Shown: positions 1 to 8,336 of the stretch, one piece after another
How positions within the stretch are numbered: position 1 is the stretch's first letter
How the letters are laid out: each line of letters starts with the position of its first letter
Source: Szabonella sp046295215
Lineage (GTDB): Bacteria; Pseudomonadota; Alphaproteobacteria; Rhodobacterales; Rhodobacteraceae
NCBI GenBank assembly: GCA_046295215.1
Contig: JBKBNP010000022.1
Location: forward strand, 10,591 to 74,590
Direction: 5' to 3'
Length of the DNA stretch: 64,000 nucleotides
The notes under the pieces: generated by a model
The model's input: only the letters and a program-made list of their open reading frames with translations
The model's database searches: none
Told to the model about the DNA's origin: nothing
Made by a program: the position numbers and the translations under genes

Positions 1-621
1 GCCGATGCCGAGGTGATCGACATGGGCAAGGAGGGATTCGGCCCTTCTGCGGCACAATCCGCGATCAATGCGACACTGGTCGCCAAGGCCCTGACGGGGC
101 GCGCCGTGGTGCGGCTCAAGGGGGGCGATTGCGGGATTTTCGGCCGTCTGGACGAGGAAATCGAGGCGCTGGAAATCTATTCCATCCCGTTCGAGATCCT
201 CCCCGGCCTCACCGCCGCAACCGTTGCCGCCGCCGCCATCGGCCAGTCGCTGACCCGTCGTGGGCGCAACAGGTCGCTGCGCATCCTGACCGGGCATGAC
301 ATGGCGGGCTTTGCCGATCAGGACTGGCGGGGTCTTTCCAACCCGGATGAGGTCGCAGCCATCTACATGGGCAAGAAATCCGCGCGCTTCCTTCAGGGCC
401 GTCTGATGATGCACGGGGCGAGCGCCGACACGCTGGTCACGATCGTCGAGAACGTGTCCCGCCCGGATGAACGGATCATCGGCACCACGCTGGCCGCCCT
501 CCCCGCCGCGCTCGAAGGCGTCGACGGCCCGGCAGTGCTGCTTTACGGGCTGGCCCCGCGCCACGCCGCGCGTTCCCTGGACCAACTGGCCCCCGACCCC
601 TTGCAGGAGGCGCTCGCATGA
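1..621 (+). CDS. cysG: Siroheme synthase CysG / uroporphyrinogen-III C-methyltransferase, C-terminal part (partial)
   Basis: The reading frame is open from the first base of the window, so the N-terminus lies upstream. The visible 206 residues are the SAM-dependent uroporphyrin-III C-methyltransferase module. The motif RLKGGD followed by IFGR, then PGLTAA and a basic LTRRG segment, are hallmark positions of this fold, and ILTGH follows. The enzyme makes precorrin-2 on the way to siroheme, the prosthetic group of the sulfite reductase encoded two genes downstream. Whether the missing N-terminus carries the dehydrogenase/ferrochelatase module cannot be seen. The stop overlaps the next start (ATGA), so translation is probably coupled. 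Confidence 0.9.
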   Translation, partial: ADAEVIDMGKEGFGPSAAQSAINATLVAKALTGRAVVRLKGGDCGIFGRLDEEIEALEIYSIPFEILPGLTAATVAAAAIGQSLTRRGRNRSLRILTGHDMAGFADQDWRGLSNPDEVAAIYMGKKSARFLQGRLMMHGASADTLVTIVENVSRPDERIIGTTLAALPAALEGVDGPAVLLYGLAPRHAARSLDQLAPDPLQEALA

Positions 622-926
622 GCCGTGCATTCACCCCGAAAGTCGTCACCGCCAATGCGCTGCTCGAAGGCGATGTGATCTTTCTGACACCCGATGACCG
701 CTGGTCGCGTCTCCACCACGAGGCCGAACTGATCGAGGACGAGGCCCACGCCCAGATGCGCCTGCTGCACGCACAGTCACAGCGGTCAGTCGCGGTCGGT
801 GCCTATCTGGCGGATGCGAAACGCGGCCCGAACGGCCCCGAGCCCGTCCATTTCCGCGAAGCATTCCGCACGCGTGGCCCCTCCAATTACCGCCACGGCA
901 AGCAGGTGGAACAGCCCAATGTATGA
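618..926 (+). CDS. DUF2849 family small protein
   Basis: A 102-residue protein recognised as DUF2849, a family found almost only between cysG and the sulfite reductase gene in alphaproteobacteria. It overlaps cysG by four bases and the reductase start by eight, the tightest coupling in the operon. It has no signal peptide, membrane segment or cysteine. The middle (residues about 30-65) is rich in E, A, H and R and probably helical. No biochemical function is established. Its invariant position suggests an accessory role for the ferredoxin-type sulfite reductase, for example assembly or partner docking; that is inference only. Confidence 0.8.
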   Translation: MSRAFTPKVVTANALLEGDVIFLTPDDRWSRLHHEAELIEDEAHAQMRLLHAQSQRSVAVGAYLADAKRGPNGPEPVHFREAFRTRGPSNYRHGKQVEQPNV

Positions 927-2589
927 CTATACCGATTTCGACGAGGCCTTTGTGCGCGCCCGCACGGGCCAGTTTTCCGATCAGGTCCGCCGCCGCATCG
1001 ACGGCTCGCTGACCGAAGAGGAATTCCGCCCCCTGCGCCTGATGAACGGGCTCTATCTGCAACTTCATGCCTATATGTTGCGGGTGGCGATCCCCTACGG
1101 CACCATCAATCCGCGCCAGATGCGCCAGCTTGCCATGATTGCCAAGACCTATGACAAGGGCTACGGCCATTTCACAACGCGCCAGAACATCCAGTTCAAC
1201 TGGCCGAAGCTGCCCGATGTGCCCGCAATCCTCTCGGCCTTGGCCGATGTGGGGATGCACGCGATCCAGACTTCCGGAAATTGCGTGCGCAATGTCACCG
1301 CCGACCATTTCGCCGGTGCGGCGGCAGACGAGATCGAAGACCCCCGCCCGGTGGCGGAATTGCTGCGCCAATGGTCCACCGACCACCCGGAGTTCCAGTT
1401 CCTGCCGCGCAAGTTCAAGATCGCCATCACCGGCAGTCCGAACGACCGCGCCGTGACTCGCGCCCATGACATCGGGCTGCGGATGCTGCGCAACGCGGCC
1501 GGGGAACCCGGATTCGAGGTGATCGTCGGCGGCGGCCTTGGCCGCACGCCATTGGTGGGCCAGACCGTGCGGGAGTTCCTGCCGAAGGCCGATCTGCTTC
1601 CTTACGTCGAGGCGGTTCTGAGCGTCTACAACACGCTTGGCCGGCGCGACAACAAATACAAGGCCCGCATCAAGATCACCCTGCATGAGACGGGAAAGGA
1701 AGAGCTTTCCCGCATGATCGAGGACCGCTTCGCGGAACTCCGTCCCCTTTTCGGGGGCAACGATCAGGAGTTGCTGGCGCGGATCGAGGCGGCCTTCACC
1801 CCGCCCGCCCTGATGGATGCGCCCACCGACGGGTTCGGCCTGCACCGCAAGGCGGACCCGGTGTTCCGGGCCTGGGCCGATACCAACCTCGCCGCCCACA
1901 AGAATGACCAATATGCCATTGTCACCATCAGCCTGAAGGCGCATGGCGCAACTCCGGGGGATGCAACCGCCGACCAGATGCGCCTGATCGCGGATCTGGC
2001 TGAACGCTACGGCCATTCGGAAATCCGCATCAGCCATGAACAGAATGTCATCCTGCCTCATGTTCACAAATCGAACCTTCCTGCCCTGCATGCCGAACTG
2101 CGCGGGACCGGGCTGGAGACGGCGAATATCGGGCTGATCTCGGACATCATCGCCTGCCCGGGCATGGATTACTGCGCGCTGGCCACCGCCCGCTCGATCC
2201 CCGTCGCGCAGGAAATCGCGACCCGGTTCGACGCATTGAAGCTGGAACATGAGATCGGCGCGCTGAAGATCAAGATCTCCGGCTGCATCAATGCCTGCGG
2301 GCATCACCATGTCGGCCATATCGGGATTCTGGGACTGGATCGTGCAGGCGTGGAGAATTACCAAATCACCCTCGGCGGCGACGGCACCGAAACGGCAACC
2401 ATCGGTGAACGCGCCGGCCCGGGTTTTGCCTATGACGAGATTGTGCCCGCAATTGAACGACTTGTGCAGGCCTATCTTGTGCATCGCGAGGGACCGGAGG
2501 AAACTTTCCTCGAAGCCTATCGTCGTCTGGGCCTTTCCCCGTTCAAGGCCGCTCTCTATCCGGCGGAAGGGGCGCGGGATGCCGCGTGA
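919..2589 (+). CDS. cysI: Nitrite/sulfite reductase hemoprotein (assimilatory sulfite reductase)
   Basis: A 556-residue siroheme/[4Fe-4S] reductase that reduces sulfite to sulfide in the cytoplasm. The two halves of the pseudo-duplicated fold are visible. The cluster and siroheme ligands are in the second half: CPGMDYC (cysteines about 413 and 419) and CINAC followed by GHHH (cysteines about 456 and 460), the C-x5-C / C-x3-C pattern of the family. The start MYDYTDFDEAF is chosen because family proteins begin near here, although the frame is open further upstream. No flavoprotein CysJ is nearby; the ferredoxin-NADP reductase at 3798 suggests ferredoxin as electron donor. Confidence 0.93.
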   Translation: MYDYTDFDEAFVRARTGQFSDQVRRRIDGSLTEEEFRPLRLMNGLYLQLHAYMLRVAIPYGTINPRQMRQLAMIAKTYDKGYGHFTTRQNIQFNWPKLPDVPAILSALADVGMHAIQTSGNCVRNVTADHFAGAAADEIEDPRPVAELLRQWSTDHPEFQFLPRKFKIAITGSPNDRAVTRAHDIGLRMLRNAAGEPGFEVIVGGGLGRTPLVGQTVREFLPKADLLPYVEAVLSVYNTLGRRDNKYKARIKITLHETGKEELSRMIEDRFAELRPLFGGNDQELLARIEAAFTPPALMDAPTDGFGLHRKADPVFRAWADTNLAAHKNDQYAIVTISLKAHGATPGDATADQMRLIADLAERYGHSEIRISHEQNVILPHVHKSNLPALHAELRGTGLETANIGLISDIIACPGMDYCALATARSIPVAQEIATRFDALKLEHEIGALKIKISGCINACGHHHVGHIGILGLDRAGVENYQITLGGDGTETATIGERAGPGFAYDEIVPAIERLVQAYLVHREGPEETFLEAYRRLGLSPFKAALYPAEGARDAA

Positions 2590-3328
2590 CCTGCATACCG
2601 GTCCGGTTGCCGACCGGGTGGCAACCCTCAACGGTCGCTATCGCCACCATTCGGCGACGGCGGTGCTGGAACATGCGCTGAAGGATTCGGACCTTGGCCG
2701 GGTGGCGCTGGTGTCATCCTTCGGGGCGGAATCGGTGGTGCTGCTGCATCTCGTCTCGGTCATCGCGCCCGAAACACCGGTGCTGTTCATCGATACGCGG
2801 ATGCTGTTCCCGGAAACGCTGGATTACCAACGCGAGTTGGCCGAAAAATTGCACCTTTGCGACATTCGGACGATCCGCGCCAATCCGGCCCGGCTTGCGC
2901 TGGAAGACCCGGATGGCACGCTCCACCAGTTCAACACGGATGCCTGCTGCGGCGTTCGGAAAGTGGAACCGCTGGAGCGCGCCCTGTCGGGGTTCGACGG
3001 CTGGATCACCGGGCGAAAGCGCTATCAGGGGGCAACCCGCGATGCCGTCGAATTCTTCGAGGCCGAGGGCGAGGCGCGCATCAAGGTCAATCCGCTGGCC
3101 CATTGGGGGCGGGAGGATCTGGAGGAATATATCGTCAACAACCGCCTGCCCCGGCATCCGCTGGTGGCCAGGGGTTACCCTTCCATTGGTTGCGCACCCT
3201 GCACGAGCCCGGTGAAACCGGGTGAGGATCCGCGCGCAGGACGTTGGCGCGGCAGCCAGAAAACCGAATGTGGCATCCATTTCATCGACGGCAGACCCGT
3301 CCGCATCAAACAGGAGAACGCGGCATGA
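2579..3328 (+). CDS. cysH: Assimilatory adenylyl-sulfate (APS) reductase
   Basis: A 249-residue CysH-family enzyme reducing activated sulfate to sulfite. It has the iron-sulfur cysteine pairs that separate APS reductases from cluster-free PAPS reductases: CC at 123-124 followed by GVRKVEPL, and C-A-P-C at 205-208. The catalytic cysteine lies in the near C-terminal ECGIH motif at about 231. An SSFGAES segment near the N-terminus matches the nucleotide-binding loop. The start overlaps the end of cysI by eleven bases in another frame. It feeds sulfite directly to the reductase encoded upstream. Confidence 0.93.
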   Translation: MPRDLHTGPVADRVATLNGRYRHHSATAVLEHALKDSDLGRVALVSSFGAESVVLLHLVSVIAPETPVLFIDTRMLFPETLDYQRELAEKLHLCDIRTIRANPARLALEDPDGTLHQFNTDACCGVRKVEPLERALSGFDGWITGRKRYQGATRDAVEFFEAEGEARIKVNPLAHWGREDLEEYIVNNRLPRHPLVARGYPSIGCAPCTSPVKPGEDPRAGRWRGSQKTECGIHFIDGRPVRIKQENAA

Positions 3329-3732
3329 GCGTGATCGTCACCGACAAGGGGTTTTCCAGCGAATATCCCATCCCGTCCTATGTGACGCTGGAGCAACTGC
3401 CCTTCCACGAGGGCGCCATTGACCTGATCAACACCGATGATCCCACCACGCTGACCCCCTATCTGGCCGATCTGCGCCTGATCCGCGTCGATTTCCCGGC
3501 CTTCAGCGACGGGCGCGGCTTCACGCTGGCGCGGCGGATCAGGATGATGGGGTTCAAGGGGCGGTTGCGGGCCCGCGGGCATGTGCTGGCGGATCAATAT
3601 GCCATGGCGCGGCGGGTCGGGTTCGACGAGGTGGAAATCTCGGACGATCTCGCCGCGCGCCAGCCCGAGGCGCAATGGGTTTACCGCGCCGACTGGCAGG
3701 CGAATGACTATCAGGCGCGTCTGCGCGCCTGA
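3325..3732 (+). CDS. DUF934 family protein of the sulfite-reduction operon
   Basis: A 135-residue DUF934 member, starting in an ATGA overlap with cysH. The family is a constant companion of cysI/cysH in proteobacteria and is often labelled as an oxidoreductase accessory without direct proof. Visible family features are the LRLIRVDFPAFSDGRGFTLA stretch (residues about 50-70) and a following R/G-rich helix ending GHVLADQY. It has no cysteines, signal peptide or membrane segment. By position it is probably a cytosolic helper of sulfate or sulfite reduction; the function is not established. Confidence 0.85.
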   Translation: MSVIVTDKGFSSEYPIPSYVTLEQLPFHEGAIDLINTDDPTTLTPYLADLRLIRVDFPAFSDGRGFTLARRIRMMGFKGRLRARGHVLADQYAMARRVGFDEVEISDDLAARQPEAQWVYRADWQANDYQARLRA

Positions 3733-3797
3733 CGCTTTCATCTGCCTTCAATCGAAGCTAGACAAAGGATGCCGGTCAAGGGCCGGTTGCAGTGGAT

Positions 3798-4631
3798 ATG
3801 ACCGAAAGCCTGACCGTGACCGACAGCCCCGCCCCCGTCGCCAGAGCGGCGACCCTGCCCGATGCCCAGACCGTGACCGAAGTCCGGCACTGGACGGACA
3901 AATTGTTTTCCTTTCGCGTGACCCGACCGGCGAGCCTGCGGTTCCGGTCCGGGGAGTTCGTGATGATCGGCCTGCCGGGCGACAACGGCAAGCCCCTGCT
4001 CCGGGCCTATTCCATCGCCTCGCCCAATTGGGATGACGGGCTGGAATTCTATTCGATCAAGGTGCCGGATGGCCCCCTGACCTCGAAACTTCAGCATATC
4101 CGGCCCGGCGACCAGATCATCCTGCGCCCGAAGCCGGTGGGAACGCTGGTGCATGACGCGCTCCTGCCCGGCAAGCGGATCTGGTTTCTGGCGACCGGCA
4201 CCGGCATCGCGCCCTTCGCCAGCCTGATGCGCGACCCGGAAACCTATGAGAAGTATGACTCTGTCATCATGATGCACACTTGCCGCGAAGCTGCGGAACT
4301 GAACTATGGCCGGGAACTGGTGGAGAGCCTGCGCGCGGATGAGTTGATCGGCGAAATGGTCGAGGGCAAGCTGCACTATTACCCCACCACGACCCGCGAG
4401 ACGTCAAACCGGATGGGCCGGATCACCGACAATCTTGCCTCGGGCAAGGTCTTTGCCGATCTTGGCCTGCCGCCGATGAACGCCGCTGAAGACCGCGCGA
4501 TGGTCTGCGGCAGCCTCGCCTTCAATATCGACGTGAAGGCGGTCCTCGAAAACTTCGGCCTGTCCGAAGGGGCCAATTCCGACCCGCGCGAATATGTCGT
4601 GGAAAAGGCCTTTGTGGGCGACGGGATCTGA
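3798..4631 (+). CDS. fpr: Ferredoxin/flavodoxin-NADP+ reductase
   Basis: A 277-residue FAD enzyme of the bacterial Fpr class. The FAD-binding RAYSIASP motif is near residue 75 and the NADP-binding GTGIAPFAS motif near 130. The C-terminus ends with the EYVVEKAF extension typical of subclass I bacterial reductases. It shuttles electrons between NADPH and ferredoxin or flavodoxin and so could power the sulfite reductase encoded upstream. An alternative GTG start lies two codons upstream at 3792; ATG is preferred. A 65-base gap separates it from the DUF934 gene, so it may have its own promoter. A strong hairpin follows the stop. Confidence 0.92.
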   Translation: MTESLTVTDSPAPVARAATLPDAQTVTEVRHWTDKLFSFRVTRPASLRFRSGEFVMIGLPGDNGKPLLRAYSIASPNWDDGLEFYSIKVPDGPLTSKLQHIRPGDQIILRPKPVGTLVHDALLPGKRIWFLATGTGIAPFASLMRDPETYEKYDSVIMMHTCREAAELNYGRELVESLRADELIGEMVEGKLHYYPTTTRETSNRMGRITDNLASGKVFADLGLPPMNAAEDRAMVCGSLAFNIDVKAVLENFGLSEGANSDPREYVVEKAFVGDGI

Positions 4632-4664
4632 TCCACGCCTCACGCGTTCAGAAAACACATGAAA

Positions 4665-4692
4665 AAGGCCGCGCAATTGCTTGCGCGGCCTT
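4665..4692. terminator. Bidirectional hairpin between fpr and a convergent gene
   Basis: Perfect 12-bp inverted repeat AAGGCCGCGCAA / TTGCGCGGCCTT with a four-base loop. It is flanked by A-run and T-rich sequence, so it can act as an intrinsic terminator for fpr (+) and for the Ala-rich gene ending at 4711 (-). Confidence 0.8.
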
Positions 4693-4710
4693 CGGTTTTC
4701 CGTATTGGCG

Positions 4711-5397
4711 TCAAAGCCCGAGCGCGGCGCGGACCTGATCGATCACGCCCTGCACCAGAACGGGATTGTTCTGCGCCGCCTCAACCGCCGCTTTCAGCGA
4801 GGTCTTGATGGTGTCGTCAAGCGCAGAGGCGTCGATCAGGGCGCCGACCTGAGCGGGATCGAACCGGCTGGCGTCGAGGATCTCGGCCGGGTTCATGGCC
4901 TCCATCGCGGCATTGGCCGCATCGGAGGCGGCATCGGCCGCCGATTGCGCCGCTTCCGCCGCGTCGGACGCCGCTTCGGTTGCAGCCTGTGCGGCATCTT
5001 CGACGGCTTCGGTCGTGGTCCCGGCAGCGGCGTCCGCGGCGGCTTGCGCGGCCGCAGCGGCGGCTTCGGCAGCGGCGGCGGCTTCGGCCCCGGCTTCGGC
5101 AGCAGCCTCGGCGGCGGCCTCCTGAAGCGCGAGCGCTTCTTCCTCGGCAGCCTTTTCGGCGGCCTCGGCAGCGGCGCGCGCCTCTTCCTCGGCTTTCGCG
5201 GCGGCCTCGGCGGCAGCGGCTTCGGCAGCCTTCGCCTCTTCTTCGGCCTTCAGGCGGGCTTCCTCGGCGGCGGCCCGCTGCTGCGTCTCGATGGCAGCCT
5301 GTTCGGCGGCGCGCTGCGCAGGCACATAGCTGAACTGGTAATAGCCAAGACCCGCGGCGACGATCAGCACGGCTCCGATGATAACGGATTTGTTCAT
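4711..5397 (-). CDS. Alanine/glutamate-rich protein with an N-terminal membrane anchor, unknown function
   Basis: 228 residues. The start MNKSVIIG is chosen because AGGGGAG lies just upstream. Residues about 4-20 form one hydrophobic helix (inner-membrane anchor or uncleaved signal). Residues about 30-165 are almost only A, E, Q, K and D and look like a long helical coiled-coil rod. The C-terminal 60 residues (from MNPAEILDAS) are more ordinary and may be a small folded domain. It is probably a periplasm-facing envelope protein. It is divergently transcribed from infC and ends at the shared terminator with fpr. I do not recognise a named family. Confidence 0.75.
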   Translation of the reverse strand: MNKSVIIGAVLIVAAGLGYYQFSYVPAQRAAEQAAIETQQRAAAEEARLKAEEEAKAAEAAAAEAAAKAEEEARAAAEAAEKAAEEEALALQEAAAEAAAEAGAEAAAAAEAAAAAAQAAADAAAGTTTEAVEDAAQAATEAASDAAEAAQSAADAASDAANAAMEAMNPAEILDASRFDPAQVGALIDASALDDTIKTSLKAAVEAAQNNPVLVQGVIDQVRAALGL

Positions 5398-5514
5398 GGT
5401 AATCTCCCCTTTCATGCCGACCGGCGGCATCACGCGGCACCTATCTCAGAAAACCTGGCTCTTGAAAAGCCTGATGCCGCAGCGCGGCAGGTTCTGACAG
5501 GACAAGGTTTGCGG

Positions 5515-5543
5515 TTGAACAACTGCGCGCCGGGGTCTATTTT
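5515..5543 (+). promoter_or_regulatory. Candidate sigma-70 promoter for infC
   Basis: TTGAAC at 5515-5520 and TATTTT at 5538-5543 are separated by exactly 17 bases. They lie in the divergent gap and give a predicted leader of about 50 bases before the infC start. Read by eye only. Confidence 0.45.
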
Positions 5544-5601
5544 GTCGCACGGCGCCAACACCTGTTGTCGCTGCATCGTCCATGTCAGAAGGAAGACAAC
5601 C

Positions 5602-6147
5602 ATAGCCCGCAGACCCCACAACGCCCCTCCGCAACGCGAGACGGGCCCCCGTGTGAATGATCGTATCCGCTCCCCGGAAATCCGCCTGATCGGCGCGGAT
5701 GGCGAGAATGTGGGGGTGGTGACACCCGCCCGTGCCATGGCGATGGCAGAGGAGGCCGGGCTCGATCTGGTCGAGATCAGCCCGAACGCGGAACCGCCGG
5801 TCTGCAAGATCATGGATTTCGGCAAGTTCAAATATGAGCAGCAGAAGCGCGAGGCCGAGGCCCGGCGCAAGCAGCACATCATCGAGATCAAGGAAATCAA
5901 GTTCCGCCCCGGCACGGACAAGCATGATTACGATGTGAAGATGCGGTCGGTGCTGAAATTCCTGGGCGAGGGCGACAAGGTGAAGGTCACGCTACGGTTC
6001 CGAGGCCGGGAAATGGCGCACCAGGATCTTGGCCTTGAATTGCTGAACCGGGTGGCCGATGACGTGACAGAGGCCGAAGCCGGCAAGGTCGAGGCGATGC
6101 CGAAGCTGGAAGGCCGGCAGATGGTGATGATGATCGGCCCGAAATAA
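5602..6147 (+). CDS. infC: Translation initiation factor IF-3, probable ATA start codon
   Basis: 181 residues with both IF-3 domains. The N-terminal part runs from GPRVNDRIRSPEIRLIG, the linker is the KFKYEQQKREAEARRK helix, and the C-terminal half contains the IKFRPGTDKHDYDVK signature and ends MVMMIGPK. No ATG or GTG is at the right place. The family-like N-terminus ARRPHNAPPQRE is preceded by ATA, with AGAAGGAAG seven bases upstream. IF-3 genes use rare start codons because IF-3 itself discriminates against them and so limits its own synthesis. The frame is open far upstream, which can mislead gene callers into a long N-terminal extension. Confidence 0.93.
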   Translation: MARRPHNAPPQRETGPRVNDRIRSPEIRLIGADGENVGVVTPARAMAMAEEAGLDLVEISPNAEPPVCKIMDFGKFKYEQQKREAEARRKQHIIEIKEIKFRPGTDKHDYDVKMRSVLKFLGEGDKVKVTLRFRGREMAHQDLGLELLNRVADDVTEAEAGKVEAMPKLEGRQMVMMIGPK

Positions 6148-6149
6148 CA

Positions 6150-6207
6150 CGGCAGGGAGCGGGGCCCAGCCCCCGCACCCCCGAGGTATTTTCACCAAGA
6201 TGAAATC
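6150..6207 (+). repeat. Intergenic 3'-end repeat, copy 1
   Basis: GC-rich hairpin-forming left part, then the core GAGGTATTTTCACCAAGATG at 6183-6202. The core runs directly into the stop codon of the minus-strand molybdopterin gene. See the finding on the repeat family. Confidence 0.6.
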
Positions 6208-7225
6208 AGAGCCCGCGGTCGGCGCGCCCGGCAGGATCGCGGGGCCGGGGACGGGTCGGGATTTCCTTCAGCAACCCGCCCACCCCCATTCGCGCGATGT
6301 CCCTGCCGGTCACGGTCTGGCCGCAGATCAGCCGCTCCATCACCCAATCCGCGCCGTTCAGCGCCGGGGAGCGGGCACAGCCGGGCAATCCGATCACCGG
6401 AATACCCCTGAGACTGCCCAGAAACAGCAGGTTGCCCGGATCGACAGGCATGCCGAAATGGTCAACCGTTCCGCCCGCGATGCGCAGGGCCTCGGGGGCC
6501 GTATCGCGCAGGTCGGATGTGGCCGATCCGGTCAGGATCAGGATCAGATCGCAGTTGCGCAGACCTGCAATGGCCGAGGCGAGATCGTCGATGCGGTGAT
6601 CGACCATTCTTGTTTCCACGATGCTTGCCTCCAGCCGCTCTGCCCGCATCGCAAGAACCGCCAGCCCTTTTGCCCCGTCTTCGCCCGGAGCCACGCGGGT
6701 CTGGACAAGGGCCAGCTTTCGGCGTCGGGGGCGTAGCAGTGACAGCGCGCCCGCCCCGGCCCGGCAGGCATCGTCCAGCGCCCTGGCCGGAACCCCATAG
6801 GCGATGATCTTGACCGTCGCCACCATTCCGCCGGAGTCCATGCGCTGCCATTCCGGCAGGGTGGCCACGGTGATCGTCGGGTCTGCCGCATTCAGCGCAT
6901 GGATCGCCGCCGCGTCGATCCGGACGATCCCCGCGCCCTGCGCATGCAGGTTGACGCGACCGGTGCCGACGGCACGCAGGTCGATCCCGGCCACCGACGG
7001 GTCAGGAACCAGCGCGCGGGCAACGGCAAGCGCGGCGGCATCCTCATCCACATCATCAGGGCCGAGTCGCGCCACGGTCACCCGATTCAGCGCTCCGGAG
7101 GCGAGACGCGCGAGATCTTCGGCATCGAGAACCTTGCCCTTGCGCAAACGTCCGTCCGGCAGGGCAACCGAATGGGCGAGAATCGCACCCAGAGCCCGGT
7201 CGAGCGGCACCTCCCCGAAGTCCAT
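6206..7225 (-). CDS. Molybdopterin-binding protein (MoCF/MoeA-like domain), stand-alone
   Basis: 339 residues. It corresponds to the N-terminal molybdopterin-binding half of proteins that in many rhizobia are fused to a MobA-type nucleotidyltransferase. Recognisable parts are the opening FGEVPLDRALGAILAHS, LRKGKVL, the ILILTGSATSDLRD segment, and the C-terminal HFGMPVDPGNLL and LPGCARSPALNG motifs followed by MGVGGLLKEIP. The protein stops where the MobA domain would begin. Its start shares a base with the xdhC stop (TGATG), so the two are coupled. The context points to cofactor modification for a xanthine-dehydrogenase or CO-dehydrogenase type enzyme encoded elsewhere. Confidence 0.82.
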   Translation of the reverse strand: MDFGEVPLDRALGAILAHSVALPDGRLRKGKVLDAEDLARLASGALNRVTVARLGPDDVDEDAAALAVARALVPDPSVAGIDLRAVGTGRVNLHAQGAGIVRIDAAAIHALNAADPTITVATLPEWQRMDSGGMVATVKIIAYGVPARALDDACRAGAGALSLLRPRRRKLALVQTRVAPGEDGAKGLAVLAMRAERLEASIVETRMVDHRIDDLASAIAGLRNCDLILILTGSATSDLRDTAPEALRIAGGTVDHFGMPVDPGNLLFLGSLRGIPVIGLPGCARSPALNGADWVMERLICGQTVTGRDIARMGVGGLLKEIPTRPRPRDPAGRADRGL

Positions 7226-8223
7226 CAGCCGCGCCTCAGCGTCTGCGTCACCTCTGCCATGATCGAAACGGCAATCTCTGCCGGAGATTTTGCCCCAATA
7301 TCAAGGCCCACCGGCGCGTGCAGGCGGGCGATCTGTGCATCCGGGACGCCCGCGTCACGCAGGCGGACCAGCCGTTTGGCATGGGTGCGACTGGACCCGA
7401 GGCAGCCGATGTAGAAAGCGGGCGAGGCAAGCGCCGCGATCAGCGCCGGGTCGTCAAGCTTGGGGTCATGGGTCAGGGTGATCACGGCGGTCCGCGCATC
7501 GGGCGCAAGGGCGGCCATGGCCTCATCCGGCCAGTCGTCGAGAATTGCCTCACCCGGAAAGCGTGCCGCTGACCCGAAGGCGCCGCGCGGGTCGATCAGG
7601 GACGGCGCATAGCCACAGGCCCGCGCCATCGGCAAAAGCGGCTGCGCGATATGCACCGCCCCCACCACGATCATCCTGAGCGGCGGGTTGTGGACAGCGA
7701 TGAACCAGCCGTCCTCCTCCAGTCCTGACCGGTCGGCCCGCAGCCGTGCGGCAACCGCCTCGGCCTTCGGGTCGCCGGGGCCTTCGGTAAGGCGGCGCTG
7801 ACAGGTTTCGGGATGGGTCAGCAGCGCGACCGGACGCCCCGCCGCCCGGGCCGCGACCAGATCGGCCAGCAACGTCTCCGGCCATGCCTCGGCCCCGTTC
7901 CCCACCGGTTCCACCAGCACCGAGATCCGGCCCCCACAGGCCAGACCGACGGCGAAGGCGTCTTCATCGGCGATGCCGTAAGTCAGGAGCCGGGCCTTGC
8001 CATCGGCCAGCGCCTCAAGTGCCTCGGCCACCACAGCGCCCTCGACGCAGCCCCCGGAGACCGAGCCCATCATCCGGCCATCGCCCGATATTGCCAGCTG
8101 GCTGCCCACCGGGCGCGGGGCCGAACCCCAGGTTTCCACCACCGTCGCCAGCGCAGCACCCTGCCCCGCACGGTGCCAGGCGAGTGCGAGTTCCGGCATG
8201 CCTTCGATCTGGTCTGCGCTCAT
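7225..8223 (-). CDS. XdhC/CoxI family molybdenum-cofactor insertion chaperone
   Basis: 332 residues. The N-terminal XdhC domain shows WGSAPRPVGS and the SGGCVEGAV motif near residue 60. The C-terminal half is a Rossmann domain starting MIVVGAVHIAQPL, with IGCLGSSRTHAKR and the helix ARLHAPVGLDIGAKSPAEIAVSI at the end, a characteristic family C-terminus. XdhC proteins bind and protect Mo cofactor, promote its sulfuration and insert it into molybdoenzymes. The start is set at ATG 8223, preceded by GGAGGACAGC, rather than an in-frame start six codons upstream. It forms a two-gene operon with the molybdopterin-binding gene. Confidence 0.88.
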   Translation of the reverse strand: MSADQIEGMPELALAWHRAGQGAALATVVETWGSAPRPVGSQLAISGDGRMMGSVSGGCVEGAVVAEALEALADGKARLLTYGIADEDAFAVGLACGGRISVLVEPVGNGAEAWPETLLADLVAARAAGRPVALLTHPETCQRRLTEGPGDPKAEAVAARLRADRSGLEEDGWFIAVHNPPLRMIVVGAVHIAQPLLPMARACGYAPSLIDPRGAFGSAARFPGEAILDDWPDEAMAALAPDARTAVITLTHDPKLDDPALIAALASPAFYIGCLGSSRTHAKRLVRLRDAGVPDAQIARLHAPVGLDIGAKSPAEIAVSIMAEVTQTLRRG

Positions 8224-8336
8224 GCTGTCCTCCCTGCACACCTCTCCGCACGGGTCGCATCATGTCGCGAAGCGGGGCGGGATGCCACTGTCCAATGGTG
8301 GCGGACCCGGTCGGAGGGGCTGTCGACGCAAGGCAA

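Noticed and set aside
4681..5601. Long N-terminal extension of the infC frame
   Set aside because: It would run antisense through the Ala-rich gene and shows G/F/L/R repeats unlike IF-3. The ATA start fits the family.
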